DNA from: a virus | Virus record (IMG/VR): IMGVR_UViG_3300048839_000755 | Coordinates: 1-25,724 of that record | Direction: 5' to 3' (one strand) | DNA length: 25,724 nucleotides | Shown: positions 14,650 through 21,937 of the stretch, in pieces | Position numbering within the stretch: position 1 is the first letter of the stretch | Layout: each line of letters starts with the position of its first letter | Made by a program: the position numbers and the translations under genes | The notes under the pieces: generated by a model | Database searches by the model: none | Told to the model about the DNA's origin: nothing | What the model saw: only the letters and a program-made list of their open reading frames with translations

Positions 14650-16265
14650 GACTCCGTCCCTATCAGCAAACGGTTCAATCGGAAATACTATCCGCATGGA
14701 ACGGTCAGTCACGGAACGTCATGGCCGTAATGCCGACCGGTTCCGGGAAGACCGTTCTCATGGCCGATACAGTACACGTGCTGGATCGCCCCGGTGTGAT
14801 GATTGCGCACCGTGTCGAACTGGTCGGGCAGATAAGTCTGGCCCTCGCACGGTTCGGTGTTCAGCATGATATCATCGCCCCGCAAGCCACCGTTTCGGCG
14901 GCGATCCAGAACCACATCGCCGAGGTCGGCCGGAAATTCGTGTTCCGTGGCGCTCCGGTGACGGTGGCTGCGGTGAACACGTTGCTGGCGCGTGCCGAGA
15001 AGTTGAAACAATGGTTTCCGAAGCAACAATGGTGGATGATTGACGAATCCCATCATTGCTTAAGTGAAAATTTGTGGGGAAAATCAATATCTTACATGCC
15101 CACCACCGCCCTCGGGCTCGGCGTGACAGCCACTCCGATCCGCGCGGACCGTAAATCGCTGCATGTGGACCAGGGGGGTGTCTTCGAACACATGGTCGTC
15201 GGCCCGTCGATGCGGGAACTGATCGACGCCGGGCAACTCTGTGACTATCGCATCTTCTGCCCGCCCGAAGCGATCAATACCGCCGATCTGAAAATCGGAT
15301 CGACCGGTGATTATTCGCAACCGGGACTTCGACAGGCCGCGCACAAATCGAAGATCGTCGGCGATATCGTGACGCACTACAAGCGGTTCGCAGACGGGAT
15401 GCGCGGGATCACTTTCGTTGTCGATGTCGAACAGGCGATCCAGACGGCCAAGGCGTTCGTTGATGCCGGGGTGCCGGCCCTTGCCGTCTCGGCGAAGACA
15501 CCCGATTCGGCACGGAACGATGCGATCCGTCGTTTCCGCAAAGGTGATATACGACAGTTGGTCAATGTCGATCTGTTCGGCGAGGGGTTCGACGTGCCTG
15601 CGGTCGAGGTCGTGTCGATGGGCCGACCGACGATGAGCTACGGACTCTATGTCCAGCAATTCGGACGGGCGCTCAGAATTCTTGACGGAAAGTCGCACGG
15701 CATTATTATCGACCACGTGGGGAACGTGATTCGCCACGGACTGCCCGACGCGCCCCGGCAATGGTCACTGATGGCCGAGGAACGGGGCAAACGGAACTCG
15801 GCAGATCCGGATGCGATCCCGATTACTCGCTGCGTCGCGTGCATGTCGGCATACGAACGATTTCGGTCCGTCTGTCCGTTCTGCGGGCACAAGCCCGAGC
15901 CGGAGAACAGATCGCGACCGGAACAGGTGGACGGTGATCTGCTCGAACTCGATCCGGCGACGCTCGCCGTGATGCGGGGCGATGCGGAACGGATCATGGG
16001 CGATCCTGTGATCCCGATGAATGCCACACCGGCTATCGCCGGGGCGGTGAAGAAGAACTGGAATGCCCGTCGCGAGGCGCAGAATTCGTTGCGTGACGGG
16101 ATCGCTCTCTGGGCCGGCATGTGGCGCGATCGAGGCGCATCGGACAGTGAGATTTATCGGCGGTTCTTTCACCGCTTCGGAACAGACGTAATGTCCGCAC
16201 AAGACCTCGGCGCCCGCGAAGCCGACGATCTGCGGACCAGGATTGAAGGAGATTTCTCGTGGTAA
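14646..16265 (+). CDS. DEAD/DEAH-box superfamily 2 helicase with C-terminal zinc ribbon
   Basis: This 539-aa SF2 helicase has motif Q-like RLRPYQQTV, Walker A PTGSGKT (30-36), motif Ia-like IAHRVELV, DESH (133-136), motif III-like GVTATP, motif V NVDLFGEGFDVP and motif VI QQFGRALRI. After the helicase core there is a treble-clef/zinc ribbon CVAC...CPFCGH (about 397-417) and a helical tail. Similar proteins are frequent in phage replication regions and probably unwind DNA or remodel forks and branched intermediates. It is coupled by ATGA to the upstream gene and overlaps the next by 7 nt. A 40-nt AT-rich patch at 15061-15100 follows the DESH motif without breaking the frame. Confidence 0.93.
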   Translation: MRLRPYQQTVQSEILSAWNGQSRNVMAVMPTGSGKTVLMADTVHVLDRPGVMIAHRVELVGQISLALARFGVQHDIIAPQATVSAAIQNHIAEVGRKFVFRGAPVTVAAVNTLLARAEKLKQWFPKQQWWMIDESHHCLSENLWGKSISYMPTTALGLGVTATPIRADRKSLHVDQGGVFEHMVVGPSMRELIDAGQLCDYRIFCPPEAINTADLKIGSTGDYSQPGLRQAAHKSKIVGDIVTHYKRFADGMRGITFVVDVEQAIQTAKAFVDAGVPALAVSAKTPDSARNDAIRRFRKGDIRQLVNVDLFGEGFDVPAVEVVSMGRPTMSYGLYVQQFGRALRILDGKSHGIIIDHVGNVIRHGLPDAPRQWSLMAEERGKRNSADPDAIPITRCVACMSAYERFRSVCPFCGHKPEPENRSRPEQVDGDLLELDPATLAVMRGDAERIMGDPVIPMNATPAIAGAVKKNWNARREAQNSLRDGIALWAGMWRDRGASDSEIYRRFFHRFGTDVMSAQDLGAREADDLRTRIEGDFSW

Positions 16266-16426
16266 GGTTTCTGACCGTCTACATTCTGATCGGGCTCGGT
16301 GTCGCAGCCGGAATTCACGATCGCATCCCGCAATCGAACCGTCATGTCGTCGCGGCGGTCCTCGCATGGCCCGTCCCTGTGGCTTTTCTAATCACTTCGA
16401 ACCAGATGGGGATTTATAACCGATGA
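16259..16426 (+). CDS. Small hydrophobic membrane protein (55 aa)
   Basis: A GTG start at 16259 lies 7 nt after AAGGAG and overlaps the helicase stop; the stop overlaps the next ATG (ATGA). The product has two hydrophobic segments, FLTVYILIGLGVAAGI (4-19) and VVAAVLAWPVPVAFLIT (30-46), with a polar loop DRIPQSNRH between them. It looks like a small inner-membrane hairpin. Function is unknown; in an early operon it could modify the host envelope or exclude superinfection, but nothing in the sequence decides this. Confidence 0.75.
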   Translation: MVRFLTVYILIGLGVAAGIHDRIPQSNRHVVAAVLAWPVPVAFLITSNQMGIYNR

Positions 16427-16812
16427 ACCTGATTGAACACCTCACCCGGCAAGTTGCTTTTTCGCGCGCCACGTTCGGCCCGAGTGAACGCACCGAGGGC
16501 GTCATCGACCACATCCGCAAAGAACTCGTCGAGGTCGAAGAATGCACCACATCTGCCGAACGCGCCGAAGAATGGGTCGATGTGGTCATCCTGGCGCTCG
16601 ACGGCCTGACTCGTGCTATTCGGGAATCGCACCGTGACGGGACGGTGAGCGATGTCTTTGATCCGTTCGAGCCGGATTCCGGTCGCATCGCTCGTGTCGC
16701 AACTGGAATGATCCTTGGGAAGCAGAACAGGAACGAACTCCGCGACTGGCCCGACTGGCGCACCGCGCCGGCTGACAAAGCGATCGAACACACCAAGGGG
16801 AAATCGAAATGA
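16423..16812 (+). CDS. MazG-like dATP/dGTP pyrophosphohydrolase (DUF550 family)
   Basis: This 129-aa protein has the DUF550/MazG-type all-alpha fold signature: VAFSRATFGPSERTEGVIDH, then KELVEVEE (E34xxE37) and EEWVDVVILALDGL (E50xxD53), the metal-binding acidic residues. Such enzymes convert dNTPs to dNMPs plus pyrophosphate; phage members are annotated as acting on dATP/dGTP. It is coupled by ATGA on both sides, and the next gene is an HD phosphohydrolase, so the pair probably remodels the (d)NTP pool. Substrate specificity cannot be read from sequence. Confidence 0.85.
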   Translation: MNLIEHLTRQVAFSRATFGPSERTEGVIDHIRKELVEVEECTTSAERAEEWVDVVILALDGLTRAIRESHRDGTVSDVFDPFEPDSGRIARVATGMILGKQNRNELRDWPDWRTAPADKAIEHTKGKSK

Positions 16813-17327
16813 ACATCCTGACCGTCCTCCGCTCCGGCCTCGTGCACCGGTGGCACTCCAACCCGGACATGGCGCACCATTCCGAAACACTGGCCGAACA
16901 CCAATGGTCAACGGCGATGATCGCGCTCAAGATCGACCCGTACCTGTCCAAGGATGCGTTGATATACGCACTGACACATGATGTCGGTGAGATGCGGACT
17001 GGTGACTGGCCGGCACCGTTCAAGCGCGACGAGCCGGAAATGAGACAGCGCGGCGCCGAGATGGAACGCGATTTCCGTCGGAAAAATGTCGGTCCGGAGT
17101 CGATCCTGACGGATCACGAGCACCGCGTCGTGAAGATCGCTGACTGGATTTCGGCCGCGTTCACCGTAATCCGTCACGAACCGTGGCTGTTTCATCGCGA
17201 GGTCTGGCGTCGTCAGTGGATCGGTATTCGCGAATACGGAATGCTTCTGCCCGATCAGACCGGCCTGGTGAAAACCATGCTGTCGCTGGCCACGATGGCA
17301 AACGAACGTGGGGTTAAACTGCCGTGA
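16809..17327 (+). CDS. HD-domain phosphohydrolase (YfbR/DatZ-like fold)
   Basis: This 172-aa protein carries the HD metal ligands H31 (AEHQW), H57-D58 (THDVGE) and D112 (KIADW), with TGDWPAPFK following the HD as in YfbR-like 5'-nucleotidases. The opening LRSGLVHRWHSNPDMAHHSETLAEH is typical of YfbR-like proteins. Family members dephosphorylate dNMPs or, as DatZ of aminoadenine phages, dATP. The length is close to both. It directly follows the DUF550 gene (ATGA overlap). YfbR-like versus DatZ-like activity is undecided, and no purZ-like gene lies in this window. Confidence 0.88.
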   Translation: MNILTVLRSGLVHRWHSNPDMAHHSETLAEHQWSTAMIALKIDPYLSKDALIYALTHDVGEMRTGDWPAPFKRDEPEMRQRGAEMERDFRRKNVGPESILTDHEHRVVKIADWISAAFTVIRHEPWLFHREVWRRQWIGIREYGMLLPDQTGLVKTMLSLATMANERGVKLP

Positions 17328-17695
17328 CCGGCCGCAGCGAACAGTCCGCACAGCAAGCCGTCGTCCTCGAAGCGCAGCGTCGCGGTGTGTCGCTCCTGCG
17401 GAACAACTCCGGGGCGGTGATGACCGATGACGGACGCATGGTTCGTTTCGGGCTCGGGAACGAATCGGCGAGGATCAACAAACACTTCAAGTCGTCGGAC
17501 CTGATCGGTATCCACCCTGTGAAAATCACACCTGAGATGGTAGGGACCGTCATCGGAGTGTTTCGGGCCGTCGAAATGAAGGCACCGGGGTGGCGCCAGG
17601 ATGAACGGTCCAAGGCACAGGCTCGTTTCGGCGAGTGGGTGAAATCGCAGGGCGGGTTTTTCCAGTTCTGCACCGGAACGGAGGATCTGGAATGA
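17324..17695 (+). CDS. VRR-NUC domain nuclease
   Basis: This 123-aa protein is a stand-alone VRR-NUC endonuclease of the PD-(D/E)XK fold: SSDLIGI (D59), then VFRAVEMKAPGW (E84, K86), then SKAQARFGEWVKSQGGFF, the conserved helix and strand of the family. Phage VRR-NUC proteins resolve or cut branched DNA during replication and packaging. The GTG start overlaps the HD gene stop (GTGA), and its stop overlaps the next gene (ATGA). Length is typical for phage members. Confidence 0.92.
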   Translation: MTGRSEQSAQQAVVLEAQRRGVSLLRNNSGAVMTDDGRMVRFGLGNESARINKHFKSSDLIGIHPVKITPEMVGTVIGVFRAVEMKAPGWRQDERSKAQARFGEWVKSQGGFFQFCTGTEDLE

Positions 17696-17886
17696 CACGA
17701 ATTCGACTCGATCCCGAAGAACGGCGGGCCGTCATCGTCACGGCGATCCGTCGCATTCACGCAGAGGGCGGTGCGATCACACACGGTTCGGTGGCGAAAC
17801 GCTGCACCGTGCAGACCAGCCCGGCCACGGTGAAACACTACTTTCCGACGAAGGCGGATTTGGTGGCGACGTGCAATCAATCCTGA
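17692..17886 (+). CDS. TetR-type HTH mini-protein (64 aa)
   Basis: This 64-aa product is little more than a TetR N-terminal DNA-binding domain: RRAVIVTAIRRIHAEGG, ITHGSVAKRCTV, SPATVKHYFPTKADLVATC, matching the pattern up to the HYFxxKxxL element. The ligand-binding and dimerisation part is absent, so it is either a minimal regulator or a DNA-binding accessory of its neighbours. It starts at an ATG overlapping the VRR-NUC stop and overlaps the methyltransferase by 16 nt. Confidence 0.78.
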   Translation: MTRIRLDPEERRAVIVTAIRRIHAEGGAITHGSVAKRCTVQTSPATVKHYFPTKADLVATCNQS

Positions 17887-18545
17887 ACATCGACGCCCGC
17901 GACGGTCTGGCGATGCTCCCCGACGCCAGTGTGGACATGATCTGGACGGACCCACCGTATCGGACCATTTCGGGCGGGAGTGGGCCAGATCCGAAGCACA
18001 GACGCCCCGTCGGGGTTCTTGCGGCCAACGCAGGCAACGGCGGTTTCCAGCACAACAACATCGACGTGACCGAATACGCTCTGGATTTTTTCCGGGTGCT
18101 GACCGATCCGGGTCATCTGTGGATCATGTGCAACGAACTGAACCGTCGTCCGATGGAAGATGCGATGCTGGCCGCAGGGTTCAAGACGCATTTTCTCGGG
18201 GCGTGGGTGAAAAACAACATCACGCCGAATCGGTGGGGGTTGAAGAACGCCGAACTCGTTTTCCTGTTCCGCAAGGGTGCGGCTCGGGCACTCTACAAGC
18301 GTGACCTGAAACAATTCCACCCGCATCCGAACGTCAAATCGGGTAGCAAAGATCACCCGACTGAAAAACCCGCAGCCCTGATTCGCGACTACATTGAGGC
18401 GTCCAGCCGACCGGGTGAATTGGTCCTTGACCCGTTCGCCGGCACCGGCAACAGCGCCGTCGCGGCACGTCAGGCGGGTCGTCGATATCTGGGGTTCGAA
18501 ATCGACCCGGACTATGCCGGGGTGGCTTGGGAGAAATTACGGTGA
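17871..18545 (+). CDS. Beta-class DNA N6-adenine or N4-cytosine methyltransferase
   Basis: This 224-aa enzyme has the catalytic motif IV TDPPY (26-30) near the N-terminus and the S-adenosylmethionine motif I LVLDPFAGTGNSA near the C-terminus, which is the order of beta-class amino-methyltransferases. HPTEKP-type motif X (DHPTEKPAALI) precedes motif I. No restriction partner is adjacent, so it is probably an orphan phage methylase for evading host restriction or mimicking host marks. It lacks the extra C-terminal domain of CcrM. The start is a GTG at 17871 with only a weak ribosome site. The stop overlaps the next GTG (GTGA). Confidence 0.92.
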   Translation: MQSILNIDARDGLAMLPDASVDMIWTDPPYRTISGGSGPDPKHRRPVGVLAANAGNGGFQHNNIDVTEYALDFFRVLTDPGHLWIMCNELNRRPMEDAMLAAGFKTHFLGAWVKNNITPNRWGLKNAELVFLFRKGAARALYKRDLKQFHPHPNVKSGSKDHPTEKPAALIRDYIEASSRPGELVLDPFAGTGNSAVAARQAGRRYLGFEIDPDYAGVAWEKLR

Positions 18546-18763
18546 ACGCACGATACATCCTGACCGACGACGGTTCGATATTCCGGGCTCTGCCGTTCAC
18601 GCACGACACGATGAACACACGGGTCGGCATGGTCCAACTCGGGTCGGACGGCTACTGGACATGGGTCGACCACCGGTTCAAAACCGGTGAGGCACCGACC
18701 GTTATCGGCGATTTCGAAACATACGACCAAGCGAGGGCTGCGCGTGATGAACTATCTTCCTGA
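18542..18763 (+). CDS. Hypothetical phage protein (73 aa)
   Basis: Unrecognised. The GTG at 18542 overlaps the methyltransferase stop (GTGA) and gives MNARYILTDDGSIFRALPF; this is preferred to the slightly longer open frame. The domain is compact and beta-rich, with DGYWTWVDHRFKTGEAP and a terminal helix YDQARAARDELSS. The last 17 nt overlap the HNH endonuclease start, in a stretch that resembles the beginning of the downstream primase gene. Confidence 0.68.
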   Translation: MNARYILTDDGSIFRALPFTHDTMNTRVGMVQLGSDGYWTWVDHRFKTGEAPTVIGDFETYDQARAARDELSS

Positions 18764-19289
18764 CCCGAAAACGCTCCGGCAACTTCTTGATTATGATCCG
18801 GAAACTGGTGTTCTGGTCTGGAACTCTGCCCCCCGATTTCTATTCGACACTTCGCGGGGGTTCAATATATGGAATGCGAAGTTTCCAGGGAAGGTAGCCG
18901 GAACCACGAGACACGATGGTTACGTTTCGTTAACCGTCAGGGGTGCTAGGATATTGGCACATCACGTCGCGTGGATCATCACACATGGCGTCGACTGTGA
19001 TTTCATAGATCACATTGATGGGAACCCGTCAAACAACAGGATTCGGAATCTTCGCGACGCAACAATGTCGATGAATGCGAGGAATGCAGCCAAACCGACA
19101 CACAACACCAGCGGATACATCGGGGTTTCTTGGTACAAGCGACGCCAAAAATGGCTGGCCCACATCACCATCTCAAACAGGCAAATATACCTCGGTCTGC
19201 ACAACTGTATCGAAGACGCCATTGCGGCCCGAAAAGCGGCGGAACGCGAATACGGTTTCCATCCGAACCACGGGAGAGAAAAGCAATGA
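18747..19289 (+). CDS. HNH homing endonuclease with AP2 DNA-binding domain
   Basis: This 180-aa protein has the common phage layout: LRQLLDYDPETGVLVW, an HNH core AHHVAWIITHG...DFIDHIDGNPSNNRIRNLR (about 70-110), and a C-terminal AP2 domain SGYIGVSWYKRRQKWLAHI ending with KAAEREYGFH. Such HNH-AP2 proteins are mobile homing enzymes. The ATG at 18747 overlaps the upstream gene by 17 nt, and its TGA overlaps the primase ATG (ATGA). Its first residues NYLPD are outside the usual family start and copy those of the primase downstream (KNYLPD). No split gene is created; the insertion lies between two genes. Confidence 0.92.
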   Translation: MNYLPDPKTLRQLLDYDPETGVLVWNSAPRFLFDTSRGFNIWNAKFPGKVAGTTRHDGYVSLTVRGARILAHHVAWIITHGVDCDFIDHIDGNPSNNRIRNLRDATMSMNARNAAKPTHNTSGYIGVSWYKRRQKWLAHITISNRQIYLGLHNCIEDAIAARKAAEREYGFHPNHGREKQ

Positions 19290-21532
19290 AAAACTATCTC
19301 CCTGACGGCAAATTCATCTGGTACTCGCGCTCATGGGACGCCGCGAAGCAAAAATACATAAAGATTCCGTCCGACAAGCACGGTGTGACCATCAACGCTC
19401 ATGACCGGTCGAATTGGGTCACGCACGCCGAAGCCATGCCTCATGCGACGTGGGACGACACGAAACCCGGACCCTATGGCGTGGCGTGGGTGTTGAACGG
19501 CGACGGGTGGTTTTTTATGGACCTCGACAATTGCCGCACAGAGACCGGGGAGTGGACCGCCGAAGCCGCTGCGATATACCAGTCGTTCGGTGGCGCGCTG
19601 GGCGAGGTCAGCACGTCGAACACTGGCTTGCACGTCTTCGGTCGGTGCGATCCGTCGCAACTCACCGACCGCCGTAACAAGTGGGGCGGTGACAAGGAGT
19701 GGTATCATACCGGACGCTTCGTCGCCCTGTCCGAACACGGTCCACAACCGATCGGCACCTATGACCCGAACCGCGACTGGACCGATCAGATCCGACATCT
19801 CGTGCCGGAACGCGAATATCTCGGAGAACTCCCGGACGGCGTTGATCCGTCCTACACCGGTCCCGAGAACGACGACGACCTGATCCGGATCGCCTGCGCC
19901 TCGCGGTCCGCAGCGTCCGCGTTCGGTGACGCGCCGTCTTTCGACGATCTGTGGACCGGCAACGTCGCGGCACTGGCACGCAAATACCCGGCGTTTGACG
20001 GTGGGTCCGATTTCGATCACTCGTCGGCCGACGCGGCGCTCATGTCACACCTCGCGTTCTGGACCGGCAAAGACATGCCGCGCATGGATCGGCTCTTTCG
20101 CCGCTCTGCCCTGATGCGAGACAAATACGAGAAACGGGCCGACTACCGGCGCGACACGATCCAGAACGCGGCGCGGCTCACCAAGTCGGTCTATGACAGA
20201 CCCGCCCCGATCGTCGCGCCCGGCGCCGAGAACGACAAGCCGGCAATCATGCACGCTCACGATATGATCGAGCACTTTAAGGGCTGCGTCTACATCCGCG
20301 ACATGCACCGCGTCCTCGTACCAGACGGGTCGATCCTGAAACCGGACCAGTTCCGTGTAATGTACGGCGGTCACAAATTCCTCCTTATGCCTGACAGCAC
20401 CGGTCCGACGAAATCCGCCTTCGAAGCGTTCACCGAGGCGGCGTCGGTTCGGTTCCCCAAAGCCAATGCGCCTGTTTTCCGTCCAGATATGCCATTTGGC
20501 ACACTCGTCGACGGCGATGTGAATATCTACAAACCAGCCGACATCATCACGAAACGTGGCGATCCGTCGCGATTCCTTCGTCATCTCGAACTGCTCCTGC
20601 CAGATCCGAATGATCGCGCGATCCTGCTCGCCTACATGGCCGCGGTCGTTCAATACCCCGGTGTGAAATTCCAGTGGGCGCCGGTGATCCAAGGCACCGA
20701 GGGCAACGGCAAGTCACTATTCTCACGGGTGCTGCGATACGCAGTCGGTCCGAAATACACATTCGAGCCGAAAGCGGACCAGATCGGGTCGAACTTCAAT
20801 GCATGGGTCGAAGCGAAACTGCTCATCTCGATCGAGGAAGTTCACATGCGGCAACGCCTTGAATTGCTCGACCGCCTGAAACCACTTATCACAAACGAGT
20901 GGATCGAGGTCGAGGGCAAGGGTGTCGACGCACGCATGGCGCGCAACACCGCGAACTGGATATTCTTCACGAACTACCAGGACGCGATTATCAAATCACG
21001 CAACGACCGTCGCTATGCGATATTCTTCACCGCGCAACAGACCGCCGACGACATCGTGTCTGCCGGTATGGGTGGCGACTACTTCCCCGATATCTACGAC
21101 TGGTTGCGGGCCGACGGCTATGCGATCATCGCCGATTTTTTCCGGACCTATCAGATCCCCGATCGCCTGAACCCCGCGATCGGTGCGCATCGGGCTCCGA
21201 CTACATCGTCGACCGAAGAAGCGATCCAGACGAGCCGTGGACCGATCGAGCAACTCGTCGAAGATGCGATCGAATCGGACGCGGCGGGTTTCCGTGGCGG
21301 CTGGATATCATCGACGAAACTCCGCGAACTTCTCGACCGGAACCGGATGAATATATCGCTCCGCAAACAAGCGGATATGCTGCGCGGGCTCGGGTTCCGC
21401 GAACACGGACGGGCCGGAACACCGATCGTACAGGAAGGCGGCTCCCGACCGATGCTCTGGTGCCGCGGGGAGAACGATCCGGCCGAACCCTACATGATCG
21501 CGAATTACCTCGGATACTTGAACGATCAGTGA
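19286..21532 (+). CDS. Primase-polymerase (PrimPol) fused to SF3 helicase
   Basis: This 748-aa protein combines an archaeo-eukaryotic primase-type N-terminal domain and a C-terminal SF3-like ATPase. In the former, WFFMDLDNC provides the metal-binding D79 and D81, and STSNTGLHVFGR provides the SxxxGxH motif around H116. The ATPase has Walker A QGTEGNGKSLF at about residue 470, Walker B LLISIEEVH at about 515, and the sensor-type WIFFTNYQDAI. The layout resembles the NrS-1 phage self-priming polymerase and phage VirE/D5-like primases. It probably makes primers for the family B polymerase and unwinds DNA. The start is the ATG at 19286 (ATGA overlap); an open frame continues upstream in a shadow of the HNH gene. 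Confidence 0.92.
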   Translation: MKNYLPDGKFIWYSRSWDAAKQKYIKIPSDKHGVTINAHDRSNWVTHAEAMPHATWDDTKPGPYGVAWVLNGDGWFFMDLDNCRTETGEWTAEAAAIYQSFGGALGEVSTSNTGLHVFGRCDPSQLTDRRNKWGGDKEWYHTGRFVALSEHGPQPIGTYDPNRDWTDQIRHLVPEREYLGELPDGVDPSYTGPENDDDLIRIACASRSAASAFGDAPSFDDLWTGNVAALARKYPAFDGGSDFDHSSADAALMSHLAFWTGKDMPRMDRLFRRSALMRDKYEKRADYRRDTIQNAARLTKSVYDRPAPIVAPGAENDKPAIMHAHDMIEHFKGCVYIRDMHRVLVPDGSILKPDQFRVMYGGHKFLLMPDSTGPTKSAFEAFTEAASVRFPKANAPVFRPDMPFGTLVDGDVNIYKPADIITKRGDPSRFLRHLELLLPDPNDRAILLAYMAAVVQYPGVKFQWAPVIQGTEGNGKSLFSRVLRYAVGPKYTFEPKADQIGSNFNAWVEAKLLISIEEVHMRQRLELLDRLKPLITNEWIEVEGKGVDARMARNTANWIFFTNYQDAIIKSRNDRRYAIFFTAQQTADDIVSAGMGGDYFPDIYDWLRADGYAIIADFFRTYQIPDRLNPAIGAHRAPTTSSTEEAIQTSRGPIEQLVEDAIESDAAGFRGGWISSTKLRELLDRNRMNISLRKQADMLRGLGFREHGRAGTPIVQEGGSRPMLWCRGENDPAEPYMIANYLGYLNDQ

Positions 21533-21546
21533 CGATACGATATATT
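21518..21546 (+). promoter_or_regulatory. Putative sigma70-like promoter for the 100-aa protein gene
   Basis: TTGAAC (21518-21523) and TATATT (21541-21546) are 17 nt apart; the -35 lies in the last codons of the PrimPol gene. Transcription would start near 21553 and reach the ATG at 21580. Together with the terminator at 21888-21920 it frames a one-gene unit. By-eye prediction. Confidence 0.6.
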
Positions 21547-21579
21547 CACACAGTGCACACAACCCCGAAAGGAAACGTC

Positions 21580-21882
21580 ATGACTATTCTCACCGCTGCG
21601 CAACTCGACACCATCGAAGGTATGCTGTTCGCAAACCGCGACAAACCCGACTCGCCGCTCGCCGAAGGCGATCTGGCCGAAACGATTGCCGAAGTCGTCA
21701 CGCTTACCACTGCCACCACCGCACAACTCGGTGATGCGACTCACGCGATCAACACCACGAACAAATACGCCGGCCGGCTGGTCCTGAACAGCACGACCAA
21801 CATCCTGCAAGTCGCCACCGGCGCCGACGCCACCGACACCTGGCAACCGGTCACGGGTGCGACCGCCGTCACCCCGTCGTGA
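21580..21882 (+). CDS. Small probable structural protein (100 aa)
   Basis: The ATG at 21580 has AAAGGAA upstream. The N-terminal half is helical (LTAAQLDTIEGMLFANRD, then GDLAETIAEVVTLTT). The C-terminal half NKYAGRLVLNSTTNILQVATG...DTWQPVTG resembles the short beta-hairpin module found in many phage virion proteins and fibres (G-x-x-V-x-N-T/S-T-T-x-x-x...-W). The gene has its own predicted promoter and a strong terminator, unlike its neighbours, which suggests separate and perhaps high expression. A virion decoration or fibre accessory role is inferred; the family is not identified. Confidence 0.75.
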   Translation: MTILTAAQLDTIEGMLFANRDKPDSPLAEGDLAETIAEVVTLTTATTAQLGDATHAINTTNKYAGRLVLNSTTNILQVATGADATDTWQPVTGATAVTPS

Positions 21883-21887
21883 TGACG

Positions 21888-21920
21888 AAACGCCCCGATT
21901 CACCACGGATCGGGGCGTTT
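21888..21920. terminator. Bidirectional intrinsic terminator-like hairpin
   Basis: A perfect 12-bp inverted repeat, AAACGCCCCGAT (21888-21899) and ATCGGGGCGTTT (21909-21920), encloses a 9-nt loop. The GC-rich stem is flanked by A and T triplets on both strands, so it could act in either direction. It starts 5 nt after the stop of the 100-aa gene. Confidence 0.85.
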
Positions 21921-21937
21921 CACTCGGAGCGATTCGC

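Noticed and set aside
16423-17327. Firm call of a 2-aminoadenine (Z-genome) phage
   Set aside because: No PurZ is in the window and the MazG/HD families are widespread; kept only as a low-scored possibility.
17871-18545. Complete restriction-modification system
   Set aside because: The adjacent nuclease is a VRR-NUC replication-type enzyme and no restriction endonuclease is recognised nearby.
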